Below, piece after piece: positions 41,322 through 51,205 of a stretch of 64,000 nt of DNA. Position numbers and translations under genes: made by a program. The stretch comes from Oceanobacillus sojae (GTDB taxonomy: Bacteria > Bacillota > Bacilli > Bacillales > Amphibacillaceae). The stretch is taken from the NCBI RefSeq assembly GCF_900162665.1, contig NZ_LT727810.1, positions 724,469 through 788,468 on the forward strand. The letters are read 5' to 3'. The notes below the pieces were generated by a model. That model was not told where the DNA came from and did not search any database. It worked only from the letters and a program-made list of their open reading frames with translations. The first letter of the stretch is position 1. Every line of letters starts with the position of its first letter.

Positions 41322-43067
41322 ATGAATTATACGGAAAGTTTAACACGTTATACTGCAAACTTTGTTGATGAGCTGGTGAATAATGGAATGACAGATGTCA
41401 TTATTTCTCCCGGTTCCAGGTCTACTCCTTTAGCACTTACTTTTTCTGAACATCCATCTATTAAAGAATGGATTGTAATTGATGAACGGTCAGCTGCCTT
41501 TTTTGCATTAGGTTTAGCAAAAAAAACGAATCGGCCAGTAGCACTGGTATGTACATCCGGAACAGCTGCCGCCAATTATTATCCCGCTATTGTAGAGGCT
41601 TTTTACAGCAGAGTGCCATTGCTTGTTTTGACAGCTGACCGCCCGCATGAATTACGTCAGGTAGGTGCTCCGCAGGCGATTGAGCAAATTAAAATGTATG
41701 GGGACTATGTGAAATGGTTTCATGAAATGGCAACCCCGGAAGGGTCACTGCAAATGCTCAGGTACTCCCGTCAAAAAGCAGCACAGGCCTTTGCTTATAC
41801 AGAGCAGGGGAATAAGGGGCCGGTGCAGGTGAATTTTCCATTCCGGGAACCACTTACACCTGACTTTTCGCTTCCTGATATTTGGGGGATGAAAAGGAAT
41901 GAAAATACTTCCGGCATAAGCAGAATGGAAGGCGTGAAGTATTTAGCTGCTGAAAATGTAAGGGCACTTACAGACCTTATTGGCTCTTCTCAAAAGGGTC
42001 TCCTTGTGTGCGGTCCACAGCAGGATACAGATTTTGCAGAAAGTGTGTGTCAGTTAGCACATCATTGGAATATTCCTCTCCTGGCTGATCCGTTATCACA
42101 AGTACGGACAGGCGCACATGATAAAACCCAAGTGATAGAAGGGTATGATGCTTTCTTACGTGATCCAGATATTCGTGAGCGGCTGAAACCGGATTATATT
42201 ATTCGCTTTGGCGCAATGCCCGTATCAAAAGCATATTTGTTCTTTATAAAAGAGAATAGTAGTATCCCACAATTTATTGTGGAAGAAAATGAAGGCTTCC
42301 GTGATCCATCCGGGAATGATACTGTTTATATTTATGCTGATCCAAAGCAGATGTGTAATCAGCTGATAGAAAAATCAGCAGATAGGCAGAATAATGAGGA
42401 ATGGCTGATTGAGTGGATGAAATACAATCAAATTGCCAAACAGCATTTATTATCAGGCGAAGAGGCACAGGTTACAGAAGGAGAGGCAGTTCGGGGGATA
42501 GCAGAAGTTATTCCCGATAATACAGCACTGTATACAGGTAACAGCATGTCTATCCGTGATGTAGACAGCTTTTTTATGACAACCTCGAAAAATGTTTCGA
42601 TTCTTTGCAACCGTGGTGCAAATGGTATTGATGGAGTAATTTCAAGTGCTGTTGGAGCAGCCGCCTCCGGAGAGCGGGTTACGCTGCTGATTGGCGATTT
42701 ATCCTTTTTCCACGATATGAATGGGCTGCTGGCAGCGAAACAATACCAGCTGCCAATCACCATTGTGCTCGTGAATAATAATGGCGGCGGAATATTTTCT
42801 TTCCTTCCGCAAGCAAATGATAAGAAACATTTTGAAGCGCTTTTTGGCACGCCGGTTGATTTACCTTTTGAAAAAGCAGGAGAATTATATGGAGCCGATT
42901 ATTCAGTTGCTTCCACAGAGAGCGCGTTAAAAACACAGCTGGAGCGCAGTTATGAGAATAAGGGTTTATCTATCATTGAAGTGCAAACAAACCGTGCTGA
43001 AAATGCTGCCTGGCATCGAGATAAATGGGCCCGGATTATGAAAGAAATAAAAGAGGGATGGCAATGA
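41322..43067 (+). CDS. menD: MenD, SEPHCHC synthase
   Basis: A 581-residue thiamine-diphosphate enzyme joining 2-oxoglutarate and isochorismate. Landmarks: SPGSRSTPLALTF with catalytic-region Ser/Arg, CTSGTAAANYYPAIVEAFYS, and the ThDP motif beginning GDLSFFHDMNGL and ending NNNGGGIFSFLPQ. Length is normal. The gene overlaps menH by four bases (ATGA), a sign of translational coupling. Confidence 0.95.
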   Translation: MNYTESLTRYTANFVDELVNNGMTDVIISPGSRSTPLALTFSEHPSIKEWIVIDERSAAFFALGLAKKTNRPVALVCTSGTAAANYYPAIVEAFYSRVPLLVLTADRPHELRQVGAPQAIEQIKMYGDYVKWFHEMATPEGSLQMLRYSRQKAAQAFAYTEQGNKGPVQVNFPFREPLTPDFSLPDIWGMKRNENTSGISRMEGVKYLAAENVRALTDLIGSSQKGLLVCGPQQDTDFAESVCQLAHHWNIPLLADPLSQVRTGAHDKTQVIEGYDAFLRDPDIRERLKPDYIIRFGAMPVSKAYLFFIKENSSIPQFIVEENEGFRDPSGNDTVYIYADPKQMCNQLIEKSADRQNNEEWLIEWMKYNQIAKQHLLSGEEAQVTEGEAVRGIAEVIPDNTALYTGNSMSIRDVDSFFMTTSKNVSILCNRGANGIDGVISSAVGAAASGERVTLLIGDLSFFHDMNGLLAAKQYQLPITIVLVNNNGGGIFSFLPQANDKKHFEALFGTPVDLPFEKAGELYGADYSVASTESALKTQLERSYENKGLSIIEVQTNRAENAAWHRDKWARIMKEIKEGWQ

Positions 43068-43846
43068 GTGCAGACGGCTTACAATATGAAATCATTGGTA
43101 AGGGTGAGCCGGTATTATTATTACACGGGTTCACAGGAACAAAGGATACGTGGAGAGAGACGTGTTCTTATTTAACAAGCTATCAATGTATTTTAGTTGA
43201 TTTGCCTGGTCATGGGAAAACAAATAGTAAAATTTCTTCTATGGAAGATTGCTGTTCCTTACTAGTGGATCTGTTAGATAAATTAGGGATAAATAAAACA
43301 CATGTCATTGGCTATTCTATGGGGGGGAGAACAGCGTTAAGCTTTGCGCTGTATTATCCGGATTATGTTTCATCCCTTATTTTAGAGAGCTCCTCTCCAG
43401 GGTTAAAGGAAGAGGCAGCTCGTTTTGCCCGGAGAGAAAAGGATGAAAAGCTTGCGCAGCGTATTTTAGATTATGGAGTAGAGAATTTTGTGAATATGTG
43501 GCAGGGGCTTCCTCTGTTCGCAACGCAAAAACAGCTGCCGGATGCTGTGCAAAAACAAATCAGAGACGAACGTCTTTCTCAAGCTGAAGCAGGTTTAGCA
43601 ATGTCCCTTCATGCTATGGGAACAGGAGCTCAGCCCTCATGGTGGAGGGAGTTGCCAAAGCTTTCGAAACCAACTTTATTAATTGCCGGTGAAGCGGATG
43701 AAAAGTTTGTTGAGATAAATAAAATGATGCAAAAGGAGATTTCACAGGCAGAATTTATTATTTGTCCAAAAGCAGGGCATGCTGTTCATGTGGAAAAATC
43801 GCGAAACTTTGGTAAAATGGTAAATGTGTTCTTAGGTGAAAATTAA
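43064..43846 (+). CDS. menH: MenH, SHCHC synthase (alpha/beta hydrolase fold)
   Basis: A 260-residue alpha/beta-fold enzyme removing pyruvate from SEPHCHC. Nucleophile Ser85 in IGYSMGGRTALSFA, oxyanion loop HGFTGTKDTW, Asp in AGEADEKF and His in AGHAVHVEK complete the triad. I use the ATG at 43064, which shares ATGA with the menD stop and has AGAGGG 9 bases upstream; the frame is open further upstream inside menD. Confidence 0.93.
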   Translation: MSADGLQYEIIGKGEPVLLLHGFTGTKDTWRETCSYLTSYQCILVDLPGHGKTNSKISSMEDCCSLLVDLLDKLGINKTHVIGYSMGGRTALSFALYYPDYVSSLILESSSPGLKEEAARFARREKDEKLAQRILDYGVENFVNMWQGLPLFATQKQLPDAVQKQIRDERLSQAEAGLAMSLHAMGTGAQPSWWRELPKLSKPTLLIAGEADEKFVEINKMMQKEISQAEFIICPKAGHAVHVEKSRNFGKMVNVFLGEN

Positions 43847-43885
43847 ATTACTACATAAGCCTTGAGCTTGAAAGGAGTCATTAAC

Positions 43886-44704
43886 ATGTCAGTTGAATGG
43901 CAAAAAGTAAAGAACTATGAAGAAATTATTTATGAAAAATATAACGGGATTGCAAAAGTAACCATCAATCGTCCTGAAAAACGCAATGCATTTACTCCAA
44001 ATACCGTAAAAGAAATGATTGATGCTTTTACGGAAGCAAGAGATGATTCTTCTATCGGTGTGATTGTTTTAGCCGGAGAAGGGGATAAAGCATTCTGTTC
44101 CGGTGGAGACCAGTCAGTGCGCGGTCACGGCGGCTATGTTGGCGGCGATGAAGTTCCACGTTTGAATGTACTTGACCTGCAGCGTTTAATCCGTACGATA
44201 CCAAAGCCGGTTATTGCTATGGTATCGGGTTATGCAATTGGCGGCGGTCATGTGCTTCATGTTGTCTGTGATTTAACTATTGCGGCTGACAATGCCATCT
44301 TCGGCCAAACCGGACCAAAAGTGGGCAGCTTCGATGCTGGTTATGGTGCAGGCTACTTAGCTCGATTAGTCGGTCATAAGCGAGCACGTGAAATTTGGTA
44401 CCTATGCCGTCAATATAATGCAGAAGAAGCCTATGAGATGGGCTTAGTAAATACCGTTGTACCTTTAGAAAAACTGGAAGAAGAAACATTACAGTGGTGT
44501 GAGGAAATCTTAGAAAAATCTCCGATGGCATTACGCTTCTTAAAAGCATCCTTCAATGCAGATACAGATGGCCTGGCAGGTCTTCAACAGCTTGGTGGAG
44601 ATGCAACGCTTCTTTACTACACTACCGATGAAGCGAAAGAAGGAAGAGATGCTTTTAAAGAAAAAAGAAAGCCGGACTTCAAGCAGTTCCCTAGATTCCC
44701 TTAA
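43886..44704 (+). CDS. menB: MenB, 1,4-dihydroxy-2-naphthoyl-CoA synthase
   Basis: A 272-residue crotonase-fold enzyme that closes the second ring from o-succinylbenzoyl-CoA. Conserved blocks: [62 protein letters not shown] and the C-terminal [13 protein letters not shown], which is diagnostic for MenB. ATG at 43886 follows AAAGGAG. A terminator lies between menB and menE, so menE may be partly uncoupled. Confidence 0.96.
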   Translation: MSVEWQKVKNYEEIIYEKYNGIAKVTINRPEKRNAFTPNTVKEMIDAFTEARDDSSIGVIVLAGEGDKAFCSGGDQSVRGHGGYVGGDEVPRLNVLDLQRLIRTIPKPVIAMVSGYAIGGGHVLHVVCDLTIAADNAIFGQTGPKVGSFDAGYGAGYLARLVGHKRAREIWYLCRQYNAEEAYEMGLVNTVVPLEKLEEETLQWCEEILEKSPMALRFLKASFNADTDGLAGLQQLGGDATLLYYTTDEAKEGRDAFKEKRKPDFKQFPRFP

Positions 44705-44716
44705 GCTTGTATTTAA

Positions 44717-44749
44717 GAAACCTTTGCAGATAACGCAAAGGTTTCTTTT
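44717..44749 (+). terminator. Terminator between menB and menE
   Basis: GAAACCTTTGC (44717-44727) pairs perfectly with GCAAAGGTTTC (44735-44745), then TTTT. Confidence 0.85.
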
Positions 44750-44800
44750 CGCAAAAAGAAGGAATAAACAGACGACAATAATAATGATGGAGGAAGAAAA

Positions 44801-46237
44801 ATGAGTACAGTTATTCCCCATTGGCTTGATAAACAAGCCGATTTATCCCCGAATGAAGTAGCGGTAGAACTAAAGGATGGAACAACAGTTACTTTTAGCC
44901 AGCTGGCTGAAAATAGCAGAATAAAGGCAAGAAAGCTTGCAGCTGCTAATATCAAAAAAGGAGATCACGTTGCTATTCTTTCAGGAAATAGTGTTGAAAT
45001 GATGGAAATGATCCACGCATGCAGCTATTTAGGTGCAGTTGTGGTGCTATTAAATAAACGATTAACAGCTTATGAGCGAAAACAGCAGCTGCTGGATGCA
45101 GAGGCTACTATTCTGATTAGAGAAGCTGAGGAAACTGATTTAACGGAAATAAAGCAGCTGACTTTTGAAGAACTGGATCAGATCGACGCTTCCCAGGAAG
45201 TGCTGTTGTTAGAGGAAATAGAGCTGTCCAATGTATTTACAATGATGTATACATCAGGTACATCCGGGTTTCCAAAGGCTGTCCAGCATACATATGAAAA
45301 TCATTGGTGGAGTGCAACCAGCTCAGGTCTTAATTTTGGAATACACAAAGATGATAAATGGCTGATTCCCCTGCCTCTTTTTCATGTGAGTGGTTTGTCA
45401 ACAATGCTAAAAGGAATTATTTATGGCATGCCAATTTATCTGCTTGAAAAATTCGATATCAAAGATGTGCACGATGCCATTATGAATAAGCAGGTGACAA
45501 TGGCATCAGTTGTAACAGTGATGCTTCAGCATCTTTTGAAATATCTTGGAGATGCCAGCTATCCGGAATCCTTCCGCTGTATGCTGCTCGGCGGTGGTCC
45601 AGCTCCTGAATCTTTACTTTTGCAGACGAAAGAAAAACAGATTCCCGTATTTCAATCCTATGGGATGACGGAAACGGCTTCGCAAATTGTAACATTAAGT
45701 CCTGGAGAGGCATTGCGTAAAATTGGTTCTGCTGGTAAGCCATTATTTCCGGCGCAATTAAAAATCCGGGGGCAGGGTCCGAATGAGGTTGGAGAAATTC
45801 TGGTGAAGGGCCCGATGGTAACGCCGGGTTATTACCATCGGGAAGAAGCAAATAAAAAATCTTTTGATAATGGCTGGTTGGCAACAGGAGATGTGGGCTG
45901 CCTTGATGAGGAAGGTTTTTTATATGTCATAGACCGACGCAGTGATTTGATTATTTCTGGTGGTGAAAATATTTACCCTTCAGAAATTGAAAATGTATTG
46001 CTGCAGATAGACGGGATTCGTGAAGCAGGAGTAACTGGAAGAGAAGATAAGGAGTGGGGAGAAGTTCCAATCGCTTTTGTTGTCACTGACAGAGAAATCG
46101 AAAATAGAGATATAAACTTATTTTTAAGAAATAAATTAGCACGTTATAAGCAGCCCAAAGAGGTCTATTTTGTTGACCAGCTGCCGAGAAATGCAGCAAA
46201 TAAACTGGTTCGACAGGCATTAAAGAAGTATCTTTAA
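44801..46237 (+). CDS. menE: MenE, o-succinylbenzoate--CoA ligase
   Basis: A 478-residue adenylate-forming ligase. The AMP-binding loop is TMMYTSGTSGFPKAVQHT, with QSYGMTETASQIVTL, WLATGDVGCLDEEGFLYVIDRRSD and the C-terminal lysine region LPRNAANKLVRQAL. It activates OSB for MenB. Start: ATG after GGAGG. In B. subtilis menC follows, but here the next gene is a mechanosensitive-type channel, so OSB synthase must be encoded elsewhere. Confidence 0.94.
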   Translation: MSTVIPHWLDKQADLSPNEVAVELKDGTTVTFSQLAENSRIKARKLAAANIKKGDHVAILSGNSVEMMEMIHACSYLGAVVVLLNKRLTAYERKQQLLDAEATILIREAEETDLTEIKQLTFEELDQIDASQEVLLLEEIELSNVFTMMYTSGTSGFPKAVQHTYENHWWSATSSGLNFGIHKDDKWLIPLPLFHVSGLSTMLKGIIYGMPIYLLEKFDIKDVHDAIMNKQVTMASVVTVMLQHLLKYLGDASYPESFRCMLLGGGPAPESLLLQTKEKQIPVFQSYGMTETASQIVTLSPGEALRKIGSAGKPLFPAQLKIRGQGPNEVGEILVKGPMVTPGYYHREEANKKSFDNGWLATGDVGCLDEEGFLYVIDRRSDLIISGGENIYPSEIENVLLQIDGIREAGVTGREDKEWGEVPIAFVVTDREIENRDINLFLRNKLARYKQPKEVYFVDQLPRNAANKLVRQALKKYL

Positions 46238-46354
46238 ATACATGACAGTTTGGAGCATGTTCTTTGCTGTTTTGTTACAATTCCATAACATAGGTTTTGT
46301 CCTTTTTGCTGGAGGGTAGCGCTAAATATACTGTTTAGAAGGGAGCATAAATCT

Positions 46355-47908
46355 ATGGAAAACTTTATGAATGATTATTTTACAGCAAATTTTTGGACGG
46401 GGCTCCAAAATGTAGTTATAGCGCTTATTGTCTTTCTTATTGTATGGTTAATCGCTAAACTGGTTAGCAATACGGTAGAAAAAGCGTTAAAGAAAACGAA
46501 CTGGGATGACAAATTATTTAACCGTTTCCGGTTAAAAGGAGAACCGGTGAAGTCGGAAAAGATTATTGCGAAAGTAGTTTATTACATACTGCTGGTTGTT
46601 GCTTTAATCTTGTTCTTAAATATCCTTAATCTGTCGATGATTGCCAATCCATTATCGGATTTAATTTCAACATTCTTAAACTTTATCCCGGCAGTGATTA
46701 AGGCAGCCTTAATATTAATGCTGGCTTGGGTAATTGCAACAATTGTACAGTGGCTTATTGTACAGGGAAGCAGGAAATTACGTATTCAGCGTTTGTTTAC
46801 AAAATTAGGAATTGCAGATAATGAAGAAGGAATCCAAAAAACGACGGAAACAGTCGGTAAGTTTGCATTCTATCTGATTTTACTTTTATTTATTCCTGGA
46901 ATATTGCAGGCATTAAATATTCAGGGAGTAGCTGAACCTTTCAGCGGTTTACTGGCTTCTGTTTTAAACTTTATCCCTAAACTGGCCGCAGCAGTACTTA
47001 TTTTTGCAGTAGGCTGGTTTGTCGGAAAGATTGTCCGCAGTGTTGTGACGAATTTATTAGAAGCAGCAGGTACAGAAAAGTGGATTTATAAATTAAAGCT
47101 GTCCAATTTATTTGAAGGGACATCTTTTGCAAAATTTGTCGGAAACATTGTCTTCATCCTTATTTTGATTCCGATTACTATCTCTGCTTTAGAGCAATTA
47201 GAGCTGGCAGGGATTACGGAACCAGCAATTGGTATGCTGCACAGTGTCGTGCAAATGATTCCAAATATCTTAATTGCGATTGGTTTAATTTTGGTTGGAA
47301 TCTGGTTAGGCAAGCTGATTGGAGAATTTGTAGGCGGATATCTGGCCCAATTAGGATTTAACCGTTTTGTTTCTGCTGTCAGTAATAATAAAGCAGTGAA
47401 CCAGGCGAAATGGACACCATCTTATATTGCTGGATATGTTGTACAGATTTTAATTATTTTCTTCTTAACCGTACAGGCTCTGTATCTGATTCAGCTGGAT
47501 TTCTTAGTCGGTATAGCAACAGCAATTACTGCTTATCTGCCAAATGTGTTAGCAGCAGTGCTTATTTTAGGTATTGCCCTGCTTCTTGCTTCATTGGTGC
47601 AGAAATTGTTGCTGCATCTGTTAAATGGACCGGCATCAGCTGCACTGGCAGGTTTTGCGAAGTATAGTATTTTAATTCTTGCAGCATTTATGGCGGTGTC
47701 GCAATTAGGTATTGCATCAACAATCGTTAACAGTGCGTTTATCTTATTACTTGCAGCATTGGCGCTGGCCTTTGGTCTTGCCTTTGGTTTGGGAGGAAAG
47801 GATTTTGCAGCAAAATATCTGCAGAAATTTGACCGGACGATTGGTAGTACTTCCATTAATCAGGAGCAGCAAAATCAAGATAATCCTGACAGTCAGGATT
47901 TTCAATAA
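46355..47908 (+). CDS. Mechanosensitive-channel-like membrane protein with four internal repeats
   Basis: A 517-residue protein rich in membrane helices. A unit of the form (L/M)NFIP-x(3)-AA-x-LI-x(3)-GW recurs at about residues 108, 204, 301 and 394, a period near 96. Each unit is followed by a basic linker. The end carries ALAFGLAFGLGGKDFAAKYLQ, the glycine-rich helix shared with MscS-type proteins, but the large MscS beta domain is missing. It fits the conserved-TM-helix group (PF05552-like). Osmotic or envelope-tension function is inferred. Start: ATG after GAAGGGAG. Confidence 0.8.
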   Translation: MENFMNDYFTANFWTGLQNVVIALIVFLIVWLIAKLVSNTVEKALKKTNWDDKLFNRFRLKGEPVKSEKIIAKVVYYILLVVALILFLNILNLSMIANPLSDLISTFLNFIPAVIKAALILMLAWVIATIVQWLIVQGSRKLRIQRLFTKLGIADNEEGIQKTTETVGKFAFYLILLLFIPGILQALNIQGVAEPFSGLLASVLNFIPKLAAAVLIFAVGWFVGKIVRSVVTNLLEAAGTEKWIYKLKLSNLFEGTSFAKFVGNIVFILILIPITISALEQLELAGITEPAIGMLHSVVQMIPNILIAIGLILVGIWLGKLIGEFVGGYLAQLGFNRFVSAVSNNKAVNQAKWTPSYIAGYVVQILIIFFLTVQALYLIQLDFLVGIATAITAYLPNVLAAVLILGIALLLASLVQKLLLHLLNGPASAALAGFAKYSILILAAFMAVSQLGIASTIVNSAFILLLAALALAFGLAFGLGGKDFAAKYLQKFDRTIGSTSINQEQQNQDNPDSQDFQ

Positions 47909-47925
47909 CAATAGATATGGAAAAA

Positions 47926-47958
47926 GCGTGTGTACCAAAATTGGTATACGCGTTTTTT
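47926..47958 (+). terminator. Terminator after the channel-like gene
   Basis: CGTGTGTACC pairs with GGTATACGCG (two G-U pairs), then six T. Confidence 0.82.
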
Positions 47959-48049
47959 CTTTAGAAGATTTATTGAAATGATTAATTTCAAATGATATAT
48001 TTCGTTTATTTTTATTTTTTGAGGAGAATATAAGCGGGAGGTGATTAAA

Positions 48050-48364
48050 ATGGATAAACAAAAATATTTTATCAGTATCGGACAGGGTGAGATTTCACGA
48101 ATTCCATATCAAGGCAATGATGACTTTGTTATTTATGCAACTGCAGATGAGGTGTTAATGCTGCGCAGAAAATTTGAGGGAATGCATGAAGCAAGCTTCG
48201 ATACTTATAAACGGTCCCATATACCCTTTGTTCCATATCATTTGGATACGGCTAATGATGTATATGATGAAACAATGTCAGATGTGTATCAGACGTTATA
48301 TGATTTAGGGGATGAACAGACGAAGAACCATATCCGGACGATGGGGATATTAAATGAAAAATAA
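48050..48364 (+). CDS. Conserved small Bacillaceae protein, unknown
   Basis: A 104-residue soluble protein beginning MDKQKYFISIGQGEISRIPY. The stretch YKRSHIPFVPYHLDTANDVYDETM and the C-terminal DLGDEQTKNHIRTMGIL recur, as far as I remember, in small Bacillaceae proteins sometimes mislabelled as hydrolase/acyltransferase. No catalytic motif is visible. ATG at 48050 is 7 bases after GGGAGGTG; the in-frame GTG at 48041 is inside that site. Single gene. Confidence 0.72.
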   Translation: MDKQKYFISIGQGEISRIPYQGNDDFVIYATADEVLMLRRKFEGMHEASFDTYKRSHIPFVPYHLDTANDVYDETMSDVYQTLYDLGDEQTKNHIRTMGILNEK

Positions 48365-48552
48365 ATAGCGTAAAAAACAGAAGTAATTATAAAAGTATAG
48401 GTAAATTAGTACTTTAGTATAGGAATGTTTAAATGATATAATAAAAAGGTACAGTATATTAGAGAATAATCAAAAAAATATAACTTTATCTGTCAGAAGG
48501 AACAAATAGTTTATTTGTATTCAAACATAGATAACGTGAGGGAGTGCTGCCA

Positions 48553-49065
48553 ATGAGAAAGCTCGCTTTAATTCTTTGTTTTATCATGATGACAGCAATA
48601 GTATTCTCGGTGACTGTATCAGAAGAGGGTGTTGTACAAGGAGAGAACCAGACAAATATATCTGTAGCTGAAGCAGAGGAAACACAGCCTGATAAAGAAG
48701 AAGTTATGCGTATAATGAATGGAGTATTAGACACTCTGGTTCAGGAGGCTGATGATTCGTACAAGCTAAAAAACTATGCAACGGAACAAGAACTTACGGA
48801 AGCTTTTGAAGTATATTTAACACCAGAATTAGCTGCACAGTTTGTTGATTACTATTTCCGGACTGAAGCAGATGGTGTTTATGTGATTCCGACAGAAACA
48901 ATGCCATGGTTTCAAGAAGAAAATGAATATGATATGATTAATACATCTAATCATTCCGTACAACTGGTACAGGAAAATGAAAATGACATGGTAGGAAGTT
49001 ACACTCTTGTAGTGGAGATGACACTTCAAAACGGCTGGAAAATCCAAGATATAAGCTATAAGTGA
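48553..49065 (+). CDS. Secreted or membrane-anchored protein of unknown function
   Basis: A 170-residue protein with an N-terminal hydrophobic segment (MRKLALILCFIMMTAIVFSV) that is either a signal peptide or an anchor, no lipobox. The rest is acidic, with EQELTEAFEVYLTPELAAQFVDYYF and a C-terminal beta-rich part ending NGWKIQDISYK. The second half reminds me of DUF3993-type exported proteins of bacilli, at low confidence. ATG at 48553 is preferred over the in-frame GTG at 48544, with GAGGGAG upstream. It precedes ytkD by 21 bases. Confidence 0.65.
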   Translation: MRKLALILCFIMMTAIVFSVTVSEEGVVQGENQTNISVAEAEETQPDKEEVMRIMNGVLDTLVQEADDSYKLKNYATEQELTEAFEVYLTPELAAQFVDYYFRTEADGVYVIPTETMPWFQEENEYDMINTSNHSVQLVQENENDMVGSYTLVVEMTLQNGWKIQDISYK

Positions 49066-49086
49066 TGACACCACCGTGGGAAAGTA

Positions 49087-49566
49087 GTGGAAGAAGTGAA
49101 CGTTTTTAAAGATTATTACAATAATACGGTACAATTATCTTTTTTAGATCATCCATTTTCAAAAAATCCAAAGCATGTATGGGTTATCTGCAGATATAAA
49201 GGTAAATGGCTGTTAACAGATCATAAGGAAAGAGGAATAGAGTTTCCCGGAGGAAAGGTAGAACCTGGAGAAACTGCCGGACAAGCAGCAGTGCGGGAAG
49301 TAATGGAGGAAACAGGAGCTACTGTAAAAAAGCTTCATTATATCGGCCAATATAAAGTGGACGGGCGTTATGAAACAGTAATTAAGAACGTTTATTTTGC
49401 AGAAATTGAAGAACTTGTTCCGCAGCCCACCTATTACGAAACAAATGGACCGGTATTATTGAAAGAAGTACCGGCGAATGTAAAAAGAAAATCAAATTAC
49501 AGTTTTATTATGAAGGATGCAGTTTTAGAATCCTGTATGCTCCGGATTAAAAAAACGTATGTGTAA
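49087..49566 (+). CDS. ytkD: YtkD, Nudix nucleoside triphosphatase
   Basis: A 159-residue Nudix hydrolase. The Nudix box spans residues 56-78: G-X5-E-X7-RE-X2-EE-X-G with GKVEPGE and REVMEETGA. The flanking [28 protein letters not shown] and [10 protein letters not shown] match B. subtilis YtkD, a triphosphatase cleansing 8-oxo-dGTP. Start is GTG at 49087 with a weak GGGAAAG site; a second GTG at 49096 is possible. It ends at a bidirectional terminator shared with the ytl operon. Confidence 0.9.
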   Translation: MEEVNVFKDYYNNTVQLSFLDHPFSKNPKHVWVICRYKGKWLLTDHKERGIEFPGGKVEPGETAGQAAVREVMEETGATVKKLHYIGQYKVDGRYETVIKNVYFAEIEELVPQPTYYETNGPVLLKEVPANVKRKSNYSFIMKDAVLESCMLRIKKTYV

Positions 49567-49597
49567 AGAACAGACAGCACGCAGCTGTCTGTTCTTT
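49565..49597. terminator. Bidirectional terminator between ytkD and ytlD
   Basis: AAAGAACAGACAGC pairs perfectly with GCTGTCTGTTCTTT; T-rich on both strands. Confidence 0.9.
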
Positions 49598-49608
49598 ACT
49601 TAAGAAGA

Positions 49609-50400
49609 CTATTTTCTTATTAGCAGCTGTTCAATTTTCTCTACGGTTTTGTACATAATTGCAGCGAGGATAGCGATAATGACCAGGCTGGACATAACAA
49701 GTGTAAAGTCAAATACCTGGAAGCCGTAAATAATTAAATATCCTAAACCTTGTTTGGAAACTAAATATTCTCCGACAATAACGCCTACCCAGGAGAGCCC
49801 GACATTTACCTTTAATGTGGAGATAATGGCAGGCAAGGAAGCGGGAAAGACAGCTTCTTTAAAGCATTGCCATTTTGTAGCATCAAAGCTCCTTAATACT
49901 TTTAGATAATTTTGATCGACTTCATTAAAGGCTGCAAATACGACCAGCGTGGTAACAATTACAGAAATAATAAATCCCATCGCAATAATTGATAAATACC
50001 CTGGGCCGAGAGCGACAATAAGTATTGGACCGAGAGCAACCTTTGGCATAGCGTTAAAGACTACCAGATAAGGATCCATGATTTTTGAAAAGCGGTGAAA
50101 ACTCCAAAGCATGGAAGCTATGACGATTCCGGCAATCGTACCGATTAAAAAGCCAAGTATGGTTTCAAACAGCGTAATCTGAATGTGACCAAGTAAAGAT
50201 CCTTGTATAAGTCTGCTCCATATAGAGCTGAATACACGGCTGGGAGAGCTGAATAAAAGCGGATCAATCCAATACAATCTGCTGGCTGCTTCCCAAAAGG
50301 CGAAAAAAAGAACCAGAATGGAGAGCTGCCAGGTCAGTACAATTTTTGCTTCTTTTTTTAACTTTTGCTGATAAGCTGCAAATAACTTAGGACCGTTCAT
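49609..50400 (-). CDS. ytlD: YtlD, ABC transporter permease (NitT/TauT type)
   Basis: A 263-residue permease of the BPD_transp_1 family with about six helices. The coupling EAA-type loop reads [22 protein letters not shown]. It belongs to the SsuC/TauC/ThiX-like NitT/TauT group. The start overlaps the ATPase gene; the ATG at 50400 is 7 bases after GGAGGAG, while the ATG two codons earlier abuts that site. With YtlC and YtlA it forms a complete importer, in the same position next to ytkD as in B. subtilis. Confidence 0.9.
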   Translation of the reverse strand: MNGPKLFAAYQQKLKKEAKIVLTWQLSILVLFFAFWEAASRLYWIDPLLFSSPSRVFSSIWSRLIQGSLLGHIQITLFETILGFLIGTIAGIVIASMLWSFHRFSKIMDPYLVVFNAMPKVALGPILIVALGPGYLSIIAMGFIISVIVTTLVVFAAFNEVDQNYLKVLRSFDATKWQCFKEAVFPASLPAIISTLKVNVGLSWVGVIVGEYLVSKQGLGYLIIYGFQVFDFTLVMSSLVIIAILAAIMYKTVEKIEQLLIRK

Positions 50401-51193
50401 AAGCATTCTCCTCCATAGGTTTTACAGTATGCTTCTGCTGGTCTAAGTCTGCCCAGATCTTGTCAAACAGCCGTCCATATTTAGGATGCTTCCTTGCAAG
50501 GAAAGGAGATTCATCTCTTAATTCAACAGGTACATCGTATATTTTAGCAATAGCACCAGGGTTCGAGGACATTAAAATAATCCGGTCGCTCATGGAAATT
50601 GCTTCTCCAATATCATGTGTTACCAGTATAGCCGTTTTTTGATAAGCTTTAAGTAAATCAGATACCAATACTTCCAGTTTTAATTTTGTCTGAAAATCAA
50701 GGGCAGAAAAAGGTTCATCCAGCAATAGAATTTCCGGCTCTGTGATAAGCGTTCTTATTAAAGCTGCCCTCTGCCGCATCCCTCCAGATAGTTCACTTGG
50801 ATATTTATCAGCTACATTTTTGAGCCCGACTTCTTCCAAAAGAGCAATTGCTTTTTGTTTTAAATCACTAGTCTGTCTTTTTCTAATTTGAGGTCCAATG
50901 AGTACGTTATCAATAATAGTTTTCCAGGGAAATAAATAATCCTGCTGCAGCATATAGCCGATTTCTAACTCGCTTATCTCTATTTTTTCATTATTTATTA
51001 AAATCTCACCTTCAGCAGGCTGGAGCATTCCAGAAATCATTGAAAGCAATGTTGATTTCCCGCAGCCGCTTGGCCCGAGTAAAGCAACAAATTCATTCTT
51101 CTTAACAGAGAAAGAAATATTGTGCAATGATTCCGTGTATTGCTTTTTGGAGAAGTAATAATGAGATACTCCATCTAATGTTAGATAAGACAT
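50387..51193 (-). CDS. ytlC: YtlC, ABC transporter ATP-binding protein (NitT/TauT type)
   Basis: A 268-residue ATPase with Walker [10 protein letters not shown] (near residue 40), Q-loop [11 protein letters not shown], signature [15 protein letters not shown], Walker [13 protein letters not shown] and H-loop LVTHDIGEA. These are typical of SsuB/TauB relatives. It overlaps ytlD at its 3' end and follows ytlA by 12 bases, so the three genes form one operon. Start: ATG with GGAGGG 7 bases upstream. Confidence 0.92.
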   Translation of the reverse strand: MSYLTLDGVSHYYFSKKQYTESLHNISFSVKKNEFVALLGPSGCGKSTLLSMISGMLQPAEGEILINNEKIEISELEIGYMLQQDYLFPWKTIIDNVLIGPQIRKRQTSDLKQKAIALLEEVGLKNVADKYPSELSGGMRQRAALIRTLITEPEILLLDEPFSALDFQTKLKLEVLVSDLLKAYQKTAILVTHDIGEAISMSDRIILMSSNPGAIAKIYDVPVELRDESPFLARKHPKYGRLFDKIWADLDQQKHTVKPMEENAYERS

Positions 51194-51205
51194 CTTTACC
51201 CTCCT

